Shown: in pieces, positions 9,473 through 18,531 of the stretch
Numbering within the stretch: position 1 is the first letter of the stretch
Layout of the letters: each line of letters opens with the position of its first letter
Assembly: GCF_012910715.1 (NCBI RefSeq)
Contig: NZ_JABBHF010000016.1
Location: 23,008-87,007, forward strand
DNA: 64,000 nucleotides
Direction of reading: 5' to 3'
DNA from: Flavivirga algicola
Lineage (GTDB): Bacteria; Bacteroidota; Bacteroidia; Flavobacteriales; Flavobacteriaceae
The notes under the pieces: model-generated
Told to the model about the DNA's origin: nothing
What the model saw: the letters and a program-made list of their open reading frames with translations, nothing else
Databases searched by the model: none
Translations under genes and position numbers: made by a program

Positions 9473-10714
9473 ATGAAATTAAAATATCTTTTTTTGTCCA
9501 TAATTTTTATAAGCATATGGTCTTGTGATAAAAAAGACCTTGATCTTGAGCTTGTTCAGGTAGCAACGCCCGAGTTGATGACTAAGGTCGATTTTAGAAA
9601 TTCGGTTGAAATTACAACACCCGAAACTATTGAAAAGGTTGGTAAAATATATGCGTATAAAAACTATATTTTTATTAGTGATATTAATAAAGGAGTGCAT
9701 GTTATAGATAATTCGAACCCAGCCTTGCCAAAAGCAATTAAATATATAAAAGTCCCTGGAAATGAGGATATTTCAATAAAGAATGATTTTTTATATGCAG
9801 ACAGTGCTACAGATTTAGTGGTTTTTGATATTTCTGATATTAGTTCAATCTCTTTAGTTGAAAGATTGGAAGATGTGTTTAATATTTATAATTATAATAT
9901 CCCAATAGAGGCGGAAGCTGTTGATTATAGTAAAGTAGATTGGGAGAATAATATTATTGTAGGATGGACAGTAACAACCGAAAAGCGCAAAAAAGTAGAC
10001 AATCGTTTTGTTGATCCAGGTGTGATAACAAACGACGTTGCATTCAATGCGGCCGAATCTGTTATAGGTAAAGGAGGATCCTTGGCGCGTTTTCAAATAG
10101 TGGACAATTATTTATATACCGTTGGAAATCACGAAATGGCTATTTTTAATATTCAAAGTTTGTCATCGCCAGTGCTTGATGGCAAACAATATGCAGGATG
10201 GAATATAGAAACGATGTTTCATGCAGATAACTACCTGTATTTAGGAAGTACGAACGGTATGTATATTTACAGTATAGCAAATCCGTCGTCGCCAGAATAT
10301 ATTTCAGAGTTTACGCATTGGGAAGGCTGTGATCCTGTGGTTGTTGATGGAGATTATGCCTATTTAACGTTGCGAGGCGGGAATGCTTGTGGTCAATTGG
10401 AAAGTGTTTTAGAGGTCATAGATATTAGTGACAAAAAAACGCCAACATTGGCAGGGCGCTACGAATTAGAAAATCCTTACGGACTGGGTATTAAAGAAAA
10501 TACATTGTTTGTTTGCGATGGCAATTCAGGATTAAAGTTGTTCGATAAGTCGAATCCGTTGGATGTAAAGTTAACAAAAGCCTATAACGACATACAATCT
10601 AAAGATGTTATTCCGTTAAAAAATAGTTTGTTAATGATAGGGGGGAATACACTGTATCAATATGAATATATTCATAATGGTGTAAAACTAATTAGCTCTT
10701 TTTCGTTGAAATAA
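9473..10714 (+). CDS. LVIVD-repeat surface lipoprotein
   Basis: 413 residues, lipobox Cys18 (IISIWSCDKKDLD) with charged residues after it. The mature protein is built of repeated beta-propeller blades of the LVIVD type: GVHVIDNSNPALPKAIKYIKVPG, LVVFDISDISSISLVERLED, MAIFNIQSLSSPVLDGK, MYIYSIANPSSPEYISEF, LEVIDISDKKTPTLAGRYE, LKLFDKSNPLDVKLTKAY. At least six such blades are visible. These proteins are cell-surface propellers of largely unknown ligand. It ends the three-lipoprotein unit, followed by a terminator. Confidence 0.85.
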   Translation: MKLKYLFLSIIFISIWSCDKKDLDLELVQVATPELMTKVDFRNSVEITTPETIEKVGKIYAYKNYIFISDINKGVHVIDNSNPALPKAIKYIKVPGNEDISIKNDFLYADSATDLVVFDISDISSISLVERLEDVFNIYNYNIPIEAEAVDYSKVDWENNIIVGWTVTTEKRKKVDNRFVDPGVITNDVAFNAAESVIGKGGSLARFQIVDNYLYTVGNHEMAIFNIQSLSSPVLDGKQYAGWNIETMFHADNYLYLGSTNGMYIYSIANPSSPEYISEFTHWEGCDPVVVDGDYAYLTLRGGNACGQLESVLEVIDISDKKTPTLAGRYELENPYGLGIKENTLFVCDGNSGLKLFDKSNPLDVKLTKAYNDIQSKDVIPLKNSLLMIGGNTLYQYEYIHNGVKLISSFSLK

Positions 10715-10740
10715 CGTTTTAATAATTTTGACTAATCTTA

Positions 10741-10770
10741 AAAAAACCTGCTTTTTGTGCAGGTTTTTTT
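10741..10770 (+). terminator. Terminator after the three-lipoprotein unit
   Basis: Stem AACCTGC/GCAGGTT (10745-10751 with 10759-10765), 7-base loop, flanked by an A run and a T run, so it could work in both directions. Confidence 0.85.
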
Positions 10771-10847
10771 GTTAGTGTTGTATTACAAATGTATTTTTAA
10801 AAAATATTTGTTTTTAAAGCATTGTAATCGATTTAACCAACCAAATT

Positions 10848-11624
10848 ATGCATACCCTAGAGTCCCTATTAAAAAAGGTAAATAACTCAAAATCTTTAGA
10901 TTTTGGAACCATAATCAACCATACCATAGAACTATTTAAAAAAATCTGGTTAAAAGGTTTTTTGATGGTTTTGATTATGGTAGTTTTTGCAGTTATAATA
11001 AGTTTCCTGTTTTCGTTAATTGGATTGACGTCTACTAATAACTTCTTTATTAACAATAACTTTGATATGGATGCCTTTTTTAGTCAATATGCAGGAAATG
11101 TACTTTTTAGTGTTCCTCAAACCATTCTTTTAAGTGCGATAACTATAGCTTTCGTAGGCGCATTTTATCAGATTTGCAGGCAAGTTGATTCAGGAGGTAA
11201 TGTTGTTGATGATTATTTTTATTTCTTTAAAAAAGAATATTTTTCCAAGCTGCTGATGCTAGGAATTATTTATACAGGAATAGCAACATTAGCACAACTT
11301 ATGTTTTTTATCCCTTACATTTATGTGTTTGTGCCATTGTCATATTTCTCTGTAGTTTTTGCTAACAATCCAAATTTAAGTGAAATGGATATTGTTAAGG
11401 CAAGTTTTGCAATAGGAAACAAAAAATGGCTTATCACATTCGGAACCATGTTTGTGGCTGGTATTTTAGGAATGCTAGGTATGATTGCTTGCTTTATAGG
11501 TGTTTTATTTACCTTGTCTATAATTTATTTGCCAGTGTTTTTTATTTATAAAGAAGTTATTGGTTTCGATAATACCAGTGAAATAGATCAAATAGGTGCA
11601 GGAAACGATTTAGATTACCAATAA
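10848..11624 (+). CDS. Multi-pass inner-membrane protein, paralogue A
   Basis: 258 residues with about six membrane helices (around 37-58, 85-110, 135-155, 156-180, 195-215, 216-240). It opens with an amphipathic cytoplasmic stretch SLDFGTIINHTIELFKKIW. The next gene is a close paralogue sharing that opening and the motifs FIPYIYVFVPLSYFSVVFA, GNKKWLITFG and IYKEVIGFD. No catalytic residues can be assigned. The architecture resembles DUF4013-like glycerophosphoryl-phosphodiesterase membrane domains, but I would not assign a function. Confidence 0.75.
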   Translation: MHTLESLLKKVNNSKSLDFGTIINHTIELFKKIWLKGFLMVLIMVVFAVIISFLFSLIGLTSTNNFFINNNFDMDAFFSQYAGNVLFSVPQTILLSAITIAFVGAFYQICRQVDSGGNVVDDYFYFFKKEYFSKLLMLGIIYTGIATLAQLMFFIPYIYVFVPLSYFSVVFANNPNLSEMDIVKASFAIGNKKWLITFGTMFVAGILGMLGMIACFIGVLFTLSIIYLPVFFIYKEVIGFDNTSEIDQIGAGNDLDYQ

Positions 11625-11636
11625 AATTATTACAAT

Positions 11637-12419
11637 ATGAATAAAATTAGTAGTTTGTTACAAAAAATAGAAAATGCTAAGAGCTTAGACTTTGGAATTA
11701 TTTTTAGTGAGTCTATTGAGTTATTTAAAAAGACATGGCTTCAAGGGTTCTTATTGCAGTTGTTTACACTTATAATAATGATGCCTCTAATAATTGTTCT
11801 ATACCTTCCTTTAATAGGGATGGCAATTGCACAGCAAGAGAGCGGGTATTCAGATCCTGAGGCATTTGGCGGTTTTTTTGCTGGAATGTCTATATTATAT
11901 GTATTATTCATCATTGTTGGGGTGTTTGTTTTGGGGGCAGTTTCCGTGGCTATAAATGCTGCTTTTTTTAGAATTATAAAGAAATTGGATCATAATGAAG
12001 CCGTATCGACATCCGATTTTTTTTATTTTATAAAAGGGAAATATTTAAGTAAAATATTTGTGCTCATGTTGGCTTCTATAGGGATTGCTATAGTAGCAGC
12101 ATTATTGTGTTACTTGCCTATATTTTATGTTATAGTACCCCTGTCTTATTTTTCATTGATATATGCATTTAACCCAGAACTTAGCGTGGGAGAGATTGTA
12201 AAAGTTAGTTTTAAACTGGGAAATAAAAAATGGCTAATTACTTTCGGTTTGGTTATAGTAGCTTCAATTTTATCGCAAATAGTTGGTTTTTTATTATGCG
12301 GAATCGGACTATTATTTACAGCGGCTTTTGTATATCATCCTACATATTTAATATATAAACATGTTATAGGTTTCGATGAAATAGATGCTATAGATGAAAT
12401 AGGCCTGTTGTCAGAATAA
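11637..12419 (+). CDS. Multi-pass inner-membrane protein, paralogue B
   Basis: 260 residues, again about six membrane helices. It shares with its upstream neighbour SLDFGIIFSESIELFKKTW, YLPIFYVIVPLSYFSLIYAFNPELS, GNKKWLITFG and IYKHVIGFDE. The gap between the two genes is 12 bases, so this is a tandem duplication transcribed together and the products may form a hetero-oligomer. Function unknown. A long perfect-stem terminator follows. Confidence 0.75.
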   Translation: MNKISSLLQKIENAKSLDFGIIFSESIELFKKTWLQGFLLQLFTLIIMMPLIIVLYLPLIGMAIAQQESGYSDPEAFGGFFAGMSILYVLFIIVGVFVLGAVSVAINAAFFRIIKKLDHNEAVSTSDFFYFIKGKYLSKIFVLMLASIGIAIVAALLCYLPIFYVIVPLSYFSLIYAFNPELSVGEIVKVSFKLGNKKWLITFGLVIVASILSQIVGFLLCGIGLLFTAAFVYHPTYLIYKHVIGFDEIDAIDEIGLLSE

Positions 12420-12438
12420 ACATATTTTCTATATCGAG

Positions 12439-12474
12439 AACCTGCTTTTTAAATGTTAAAAAGCAGGTTTTTTT
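12439..12474 (+). terminator. Strong terminator after the membrane-protein pair
   Basis: A 14-base perfect stem (AACCTGCTTTTTAA with TTAAAAAGCAGGTT, 12439-12452 and 12456-12469), 3-base loop, then a T run. The stem core CCTGC is the same as in the 10741 terminator. Confidence 0.9.
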
Positions 12475-12556
12475 GTTTAAATAATTAACAGATAATCCAT
12501 AAAATGCGGCAGATAAACTTTTTTTGATATACATTTGTAGCTTCAAAAATTGAAGT

Positions 12557-15052
12557 ATGACGAAGAATTTAGTGATTGTAGAGTCACCAGCAAAGGCAAA
12601 AACCATTGAAAAATTTCTAGGAAAGGATTTTAAAGTAGAGTCTAGTTTCGGGCATATATCCGATTTACCTTCCAAGGAATTAGGAGTTGACGTTGATGGT
12701 GATTTTAAGCCGAAATATGAAGTTTCAAAGGATAAAAAAGCGGTCGTTAAAAAATTAAAGGATTTAGCTAAAAAAGCAGAATGGGTTTGGTTGGCAAGTG
12801 ATGAAGACCGAGAAGGAGAAGCCATTGCATGGCACTTGGCAGAAACTTTAAAATTAGATAAAGAAAAAACCAAGCGTATTGTTTTTCATGAAATAACAAA
12901 AGCAGCTATTCAAAAAGCAATTGAAAACCCTAGAGGCATTGATTACGATTTGGTAGATGCGCAACAGGCCCGTCGTGTATTGGATAGAATAGTAGGCTAT
13001 GAGCTTTCTCCTGTACTTTGGAGAAAAGTAAAAGGCGGACTGTCTGCGGGTAGGGTTCAATCTGTTTCCGTGAGGCTAATTGTTGAAAAAGAAAGAGAAA
13101 TAACAGGATTTACTCCTGTAGCGTCATATAGGGTCGATGCAGAGTTCTCAAATGAAGATGGACAAACCTTTAAAGCGAAACTTCCAAAGAATTTTTCAAC
13201 TAAAGAAGAAGCGCAACAGTTCTTAGAAAAGAATAGTACGGCTAGTTTTAAGGTTTCTGATTTAGAAAAGAAACCAGCAAAAAAGTCACCAGCTGCACCA
13301 TTTACAACATCTACATTACAGCAAGAAGCATCACGTAAATTATATTTTTCAGTAAGTAAAACCATGACCATGGCACAACGCCTATATGAGGCAGGTCTCA
13401 TTACTTATATGAGAACAGATAGTGTTAACTTATCGGATGAGGCGAGACAAGGCGCGCAAGAGGAGATTGAAAAAGCCTATGGCGTAAAATATAGCAAGCC
13501 AAGAAACTATAAAGGAAAAGCCAAAGGTGCTCAAGAAGCGCATGAGGCTATTCGTCCGACAAATTTTTCAACACACTCTGTAGATATCGATAGAGATCAG
13601 GCACGTCTCTATGATTTAATCTGGAAACGCGCCATTGCTTCGCAAATGAGCGAGGCAGAATTAGAACGTACCAATGTGAAAGTTGGTGCCTCTACGCATA
13701 ACGAAACCTTTACAGCTAACGGTGAAGTTATTACGTTTGATGGCTTTTTAAAAGTGTATTTGGAGGGAACAGACGATGAAGATGTAGAGCAAGAAGGCAT
13801 GCTTCCAGCTATGAAAACAAATGAAACACTTCTTAACAATTATATAACAGCTACAGAGCGTTATACACGTCCGCCTGCAAGATATACAGAAGCATCGCTG
13901 GTTAAAAAACTAGAAGAATTGGGTATTGGACGTCCATCAACATATGCACCAACAATTTCAACTATACAAAATAGGAATTATGTGGAGAAAGGAACTGTTG
14001 AAGGTGTTGAAAGAAGTTATACGCAGTTAAAGCTTCAAAATGGTACTGTAAATGATAAAAAATTAACAGAAAAGGTAGGTTCAGATAAAGGGAAGCTTGT
14101 ACCAACAGATATTGGTATGATTGTAACCGACTTTTTGGTAAATCATTTTGAGACTATTTTAGATTATAATTTTACAGCTAAGGTTGAAGCAGATTTTGAT
14201 GAGATCGCTGAAGGTAATGAGGATTGGACCAAAATGATGAAATCATTTTATAAAAACTTCCACCCTAAAGTTGAAGACGTAAAAGAAAATGCCGAAAGAG
14301 AATCTGGGGAACGTATTTTAGGAACCGATCCAAAATCAGGAAAACAGGTGAGTGTGCGTTTAGGAAGGTTTGGGCCGATGGTACAAATTGGTACAGTTGA
14401 TGATGAAGAAAAGCCGCAATTTGCTAGTTTGGGTCCAGATCAACAATTAACAACCATTACTTATGAAGAAGCTATGGATTTATTTCAGCTTCCAAAAAGT
14501 TTAGGGACTTATGAAGATGAGGATGTTGTTGTGAATAATGGTCGATTTGGTCCTTATGTTAAATTTGGTAATGCTTTTGTTTCGTTGCCAAAGGGAGTTG
14601 ACCCTTTAAGTGTAGAACTTGATGATGCCATAGTTCTGATTAAAGAAAAGCAAAAGGCAGACGCTCCTATATATACGTATAAAGATTTGCCCGTACAAAA
14701 AGGGAAAGGACGTTTTGGGCCATTTATTAAATGGAACAACATGTTTATTAACGTAAATAAAAAATATGATTGGGATAACTTATCAGATGAAGATATAATT
14801 GAGTTAATTGAAACAAAAATTCAAAAAGAAATAGATAAGGTTGTCCATAATTGGGAAGAAGAAGGCATTCGAGTTGAAAAAGCGCGGTGGGGTAGGCATA
14901 ATGTTCTAAAAGGAAAAATAAAAGTAGAACTTGCTAAAACAGTTGATGTTTCTGAAATGACCTTAGATGAAGCTAAAGCTATTATAGAAGCTAATGCTCC
15001 TAAGAAAAAAGCGACTAGAAAGAAAAAAGCACCAGCAAAAAAGAAATCATAA
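12557..15052 (+). CDS. topA: DNA topoisomerase I (type IA)
   Basis: 831 residues. Toprim domain at the start (VIVESPAKAKTIEKFLG at about 6-22; acidic ASDEDREGEAIAWH near 79-92). The catalytic Tyr284 lies in LITYMRTDSVNLS. Three C-terminal repeat modules follow the core (GRFGPMVQIG, GRFGPYVKFG, GRFGPFIKW), then a Lys/Ala-rich tail (KKKATRKKKAPAKKKS). It relaxes negative supercoils. A TACATTTG -7 element lies at 12530-12537, 20 bases before the start. It is followed 21 bases later by the arginase-like gene, in the conserved topA-gld neighbourhood. Confidence 0.97.
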   Translation: MTKNLVIVESPAKAKTIEKFLGKDFKVESSFGHISDLPSKELGVDVDGDFKPKYEVSKDKKAVVKKLKDLAKKAEWVWLASDEDREGEAIAWHLAETLKLDKEKTKRIVFHEITKAAIQKAIENPRGIDYDLVDAQQARRVLDRIVGYELSPVLWRKVKGGLSAGRVQSVSVRLIVEKEREITGFTPVASYRVDAEFSNEDGQTFKAKLPKNFSTKEEAQQFLEKNSTASFKVSDLEKKPAKKSPAAPFTTSTLQQEASRKLYFSVSKTMTMAQRLYEAGLITYMRTDSVNLSDEARQGAQEEIEKAYGVKYSKPRNYKGKAKGAQEAHEAIRPTNFSTHSVDIDRDQARLYDLIWKRAIASQMSEAELERTNVKVGASTHNETFTANGEVITFDGFLKVYLEGTDDEDVEQEGMLPAMKTNETLLNNYITATERYTRPPARYTEASLVKKLEELGIGRPSTYAPTISTIQNRNYVEKGTVEGVERSYTQLKLQNGTVNDKKLTEKVGSDKGKLVPTDIGMIVTDFLVNHFETILDYNFTAKVEADFDEIAEGNEDWTKMMKSFYKNFHPKVEDVKENAERESGERILGTDPKSGKQVSVRLGRFGPMVQIGTVDDEEKPQFASLGPDQQLTTITYEEAMDLFQLPKSLGTYEDEDVVVNNGRFGPYVKFGNAFVSLPKGVDPLSVELDDAIVLIKEKQKADAPIYTYKDLPVQKGKGRFGPFIKWNNMFINVNKKYDWDNLSDEDIIELIETKIQKEIDKVVHNWEEEGIRVEKARWGRHNVLKGKIKVELAKTVDVSEMTLDEAKAIIEANAPKKKATRKKKAPAKKKS

Positions 15053-15073
15053 AAAATAGAAACATATCATCAA

Positions 15074-16240
15074 ATGAATTTTAATTTTTTATCTCCTGTT
15101 TCAGATTTGGTTTTAGCTCATAACGAGTTACTTTCTACACAGGCTTTAGGGAGAAAACTTAAAATTCACTCCGAACAAAATGGTATCCCAGATTTGGATC
15201 ATGTAAATATTGCCATTTTAGGTGTTTTAGAAAACAGAAATGATGTGAACTATATCGGAGAAGAATTTCGTTTGGATGAAATCAGAAAATCTTTATACGG
15301 TCTTTTCCCAGGAGCCTGGAATACTACCATTGCAGATTTAGGTGATATTAATAAAGGAGAAAGTGTAGAAGATACCTATTTTGCACTAAAAACGGCTATA
15401 AGTATTTTAGTAAAAAAGAATATCATACCTATTATATTAGGGGGTACTCAAGATCTTACTTATGCAAACTATAGAGCTTACGATAATTTAACGCCTATGG
15501 TTAATATTGTAAACGTAGATAATAAGTTCGATTTAGGAGATTCAACAAAGCCTATAAAGAATAATAGCTTTGTGGGGAAGGTGATTCTGGATCAACCATA
15601 TAACCTTTTTAATTATGCAACTATAGGGTATCAAACGTATTTCAATTCGCAGGAAGAGATCGATTTAATGGATAGCCTTTATTTTGAATCTTATAGGCTC
15701 GGACAAGTATCTAACAATATTTCTATAGTTGAACCTGTACTAAGGGATGCTAACATAGTTAGTATAGACTTAACATCGGTAAAAGGTGCCGAGGTTAGTT
15801 TGAATCAGAAATATTCGCCTAACGGACTAGATGGAAAAGAAATTTGCGCTATTTCGCGTTATGCAGGTATTAGTAATAAGGTGTCCTCTTTTGGTATCTA
15901 TGAGTATAAGCCATCTAAAGATGACGATATGACATCCACGTTAGTTTCTCAGATGATTTGGTATTTTATAGAAGGTGTTAATTATAGAGTGAACGATGAT
16001 GACTTTTCTGAAGATAGAAATTATCAAAAATTTATAACATTAGTAGACTCCCAAGAATTGATCTTTTATAAAAGTAATAAAACAGGCAGATGGTGGATTG
16101 AAATCCCTTTTTTAGCTGAGGTAAATAATAAATTGAAAAGACATACGTTATTACCATGCATGCACCAGGATTACTTAGACGCCTGTAATAATAAGTTGCC
16201 TGATCGTTGGTATAAAGCATTTCAAAAGAATTGTGTTTAG
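15074..16240 (+). CDS. Arginase/formimidoylglutamase-fold protein with degenerate metal site
   Basis: 388 residues with the ureohydrolase order of motifs, but each is altered. The GGDHS motif reads GGTQD (123-127), the DAHxD motif reads DNKFD (149-153), and the SxDxDxxDP motif reads SIDLTSVKGAE (about 240). Two Asp of the second motif and one of the third remain, but the metal-binding His residues do not. It may have changed metal chemistry or none. It lies between topA and gldK, which suggests a link to motility or secretion, but family annotation as formimidoylglutamase would be unsafe. A hairpin terminator follows. Confidence 0.75.
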   Translation: MNFNFLSPVSDLVLAHNELLSTQALGRKLKIHSEQNGIPDLDHVNIAILGVLENRNDVNYIGEEFRLDEIRKSLYGLFPGAWNTTIADLGDINKGESVEDTYFALKTAISILVKKNIIPIILGGTQDLTYANYRAYDNLTPMVNIVNVDNKFDLGDSTKPIKNNSFVGKVILDQPYNLFNYATIGYQTYFNSQEEIDLMDSLYFESYRLGQVSNNISIVEPVLRDANIVSIDLTSVKGAEVSLNQKYSPNGLDGKEICAISRYAGISNKVSSFGIYEYKPSKDDDMTSTLVSQMIWYFIEGVNYRVNDDDFSEDRNYQKFITLVDSQELIFYKSNKTGRWWIEIPFLAEVNNKLKRHTLLPCMHQDYLDACNNKLPDRWYKAFQKNCV

Positions 16241-16263
16241 TGTTGATAAAGGTCAAAACGTTT

Positions 16264-16310
16264 ATTTCATCGGTAAAATGCCATTTTTTCACGATGAAAT
16301 GTATTTTTTT
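16264..16310 (+). terminator. Hairpin before gldK
   Basis: Arms ATTTCATCG (16264-16272) and CGATGAAAT (16292-16300) with a 19-base loop are followed by GTATTTTTTTT. It probably ends topA-arginase transcription, so gldK would need its own promoter in the AT-rich 16310-16400 stretch. Confidence 0.6.
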
Positions 16311-16402
16311 TATCGAAAAAGTTGTTTTTTAAAAAATATATAAATATGTTTACGCTCTCAAAAATGAAGCTTAAACTAATTAACCTCGAGTTTTCTATGG
16401 AT

Positions 16403-17770
16403 ATGAAGAAATTTATATTATTAATCGCAGTAATAACAATACTAGCTAGTTGTGGCTCTAAGGATAGAGGCGAACTAGTGGGTGTACAAGGAAAGAAATG
16501 GCACCCAGAAAAGCCTTACGGAATGCAACTGATTCCTGGAGGAGCGTTTATTATGGGTAAAGCAGATGACGATCTTGCTGGTGTACATGATGCACCTGCA
16601 AAAACTGTTACAGTGAGAGCCTTTTATATGGACGAGACAGAAATAACAAATAGCGAATATCGCCAATTTGTTCAATGGGTAAGAGACTCAATCGTGAGAA
16701 TGAAACTTGCTATATTAGCCGACGAGGTTGGTAAAGTACCAGACGATGGAGGTATTGGAGAATATGCCTTTAAAGATGCAGACACAGCTAATATGTCTGT
16801 TTATGAGAAGTATATGTTCGAAAACTATACAGGTTTGGGACCAACAGGATATGAAGGGAGAAGAATTAACCACGATGTGGATTTAGTTTTTGATACAGCA
16901 GAATATCCAGATGAGTACTATACCGAAGTTATGGATACCATGTATCTGCCTATAGAAGAATCATATAATGGACAACGTACTTGGGATGTGAAGAAATTTA
17001 AGTTCCAATACAGTTATATGGACATTCAGGAAGCAGCTAGAAATAGAGGTGTTAAACGTAAAGATGTTCTTTTAAAAGAAGAAATTGAAGTATATCCAGA
17101 TACAACGGTTTGGATTAGAGATTTCGCTTATTCTTACAATGAGCCTATGCATAATGACTACTTTTGGCATGACGCTTACAGCGATTATCCAGTAGTGGGG
17201 GTTACCTGGATGCAAGCAAAAGCTTTTTGTGAGTGGAGAACTATTAATAAAAATTCTTACCAAAAAGGTAAAAAAGGTGCTTCTATGGTCAATAGGTTCA
17301 GATTACCATCTGAAGCAGAGTGGGAGTATGCAGCAAGAGGAGGCCTTCAAGCAGCAACGTACCCATGGGGAGGCCCTTATACTAAGAGTGATAGAGGTTG
17401 CTTTATGGCAAACTTTAAACCAGTAAGAGGTGATTATGCTGCAGATCAAGCATTATACACTGTAGAAGCAAAGTCTTACGAGCCTAACGATTATAATTTA
17501 TACAACATGGCAGGTAATGTGTCAGAATGGGTAAATGCATCTTATGATCCTTCATCTTATGCATATACATCAACAATAAACCCTAGTGTAAATGATAGAG
17601 ATAATAAGCGTAAAATAGTAAGAGGCGGTTCATGGAAAGATGTCGCGTACTTTTTACAAGTAAGCTCTAGAGATTATGAATATGCAGATTCAGCAAGAAG
17701 TTATATAGGATTCAGAACAGTACAAGATTACATGGGGACAAAAGTAACAAAGAATTCTAATAAGAAATAG
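16403..17770 (+). CDS. gldK: Gliding motility / type IX secretion lipoprotein GldK
   Basis: 455 residues starting MKKFILLIAVITILASCGSKD, with lipobox LASC. The mature protein is a sulfatase-modifying-factor (FGE-like) domain: GMQLIPGGAFIMGK, DETEITNSEYRQFV, PVVGVTWMQAKAFCEW, RLPSEAEWEYAARGG, NLYNMAGNVSEWV and GGSWKDVAYFLQVSSR. GldK forms the periplasmic ring with GldN under the outer membrane and is needed for T9SS export. Upstream in-frame ATGs at 16322, 16343 and 16397 exist; 16403 gives the cleanest signal peptide. It starts gldK-L-M-N. Confidence 0.96.
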   Translation: MKKFILLIAVITILASCGSKDRGELVGVQGKKWHPEKPYGMQLIPGGAFIMGKADDDLAGVHDAPAKTVTVRAFYMDETEITNSEYRQFVQWVRDSIVRMKLAILADEVGKVPDDGGIGEYAFKDADTANMSVYEKYMFENYTGLGPTGYEGRRINHDVDLVFDTAEYPDEYYTEVMDTMYLPIEESYNGQRTWDVKKFKFQYSYMDIQEAARNRGVKRKDVLLKEEIEVYPDTTVWIRDFAYSYNEPMHNDYFWHDAYSDYPVVGVTWMQAKAFCEWRTINKNSYQKGKKGASMVNRFRLPSEAEWEYAARGGLQAATYPWGGPYTKSDRGCFMANFKPVRGDYAADQALYTVEAKSYEPNDYNLYNMAGNVSEWVNASYDPSSYAYTSTINPSVNDRDNKRKIVRGGSWKDVAYFLQVSSRDYEYADSARSYIGFRTVQDYMGTKVTKNSNKK

Positions 17771-17850
17771 AAATAGTAATCAAGTCAATAACACATAAAC
17801 TATTAATTAACCTACTTAAGTATCTTACTTAAAATTAAAAACCGAAAATT

Positions 17851-18486
17851 ATGGCAAAGTCAAAAGCAAGTAAAAAATTCATGAATATGGCTTATGGATT
17901 AGGAGCAGCAATTGTAATCGTTGGAGCTCTATTCAAGATTATTCATTTTGAAATAGGACCACTAACAGGTAACGTTATGTTAACTATTGGTCTAGTAACA
18001 GAAGCAATTATTTTTGCACTATCTGCATTCGAACCAGTTGATGAAGAATTAGATTGGTCGTTAGTATATCCAGAATTAGCAGGGGGACAAACTGGAAGTA
18101 AAGAAAAAGAAAGCCCACAAGGCATGTTAGCGAATAAATTAGATGAGTTATTAAAAGACGCTAAAATAGATGGCGAATTAATGGCAAGTTTAGGAGAAAG
18201 CATAAGAAATTTTGAAGGTGCAGCGAGAAATATGGGGTCTACAGTAGATTCTGTTGAGGCCACTAAGAAATATGGTGAAGAATTATCATTAGCAGCAGCA
18301 CAAATGGAATCATTAAATAGCTTGTATAAAGTACAATTAGAAAGTATTAATAAACAAGCGTCTATTAATGAGGAGTCTGTAGAGAACGCAGCTAAATTAA
18401 AAGAACAAATGCAATCATTAGCATCAAACTTATCTTCATTAAACGGTGTTTACGGCGGTATGCTGTCTGCTATGCATAAAGACTAA
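17851..18486 (+). CDS. gldL: Gliding motility / T9SS inner-membrane motor protein GldL
   Basis: 211 residues. Two membrane helices at about 14-32 and 41-59, then a long cytoplasmic helical, coiled-coil-like tail. Glu51 in the second helix (GLVTEAIIFA) lines up with the membrane Glu (E49 in Flavobacterium johnsoniae) required for proton-driven motor action. GldL pentamers surround a GldM dimer. It lies 80 bases after gldK and 45 before gldM, with a long inverted repeat in the second gap. Confidence 0.97.
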   Translation: MAKSKASKKFMNMAYGLGAAIVIVGALFKIIHFEIGPLTGNVMLTIGLVTEAIIFALSAFEPVDEELDWSLVYPELAGGQTGSKEKESPQGMLANKLDELLKDAKIDGELMASLGESIRNFEGAARNMGSTVDSVEATKKYGEELSLAAAQMESLNSLYKVQLESINKQASINEESVENAAKLKEQMQSLASNLSSLNGVYGGMLSAMHKD

Positions 18487-18528
18487 TTAGGGGTTAATCC
18501 CATTATTATTAACCAAAAACCTAATTAG
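18483..18528 (+). promoter_or_regulatory. Intercistronic hairpin between gldL and gldM
   Basis: Nested arms CTAATTAGG/CCTAATTAG and GGTTAAT (18492-18498)/ATTAACC (18508-18514) fold the whole 45-base gap. The left arm overlaps the gldL stop codon and the right arm ends 3 bases before the gldM ATG, covering where its ribosome would bind. There is no T run, so it is more likely an mRNA processing or translation-control element than a terminator. Confidence 0.55.
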
Positions 18529-18531
18529 AAC

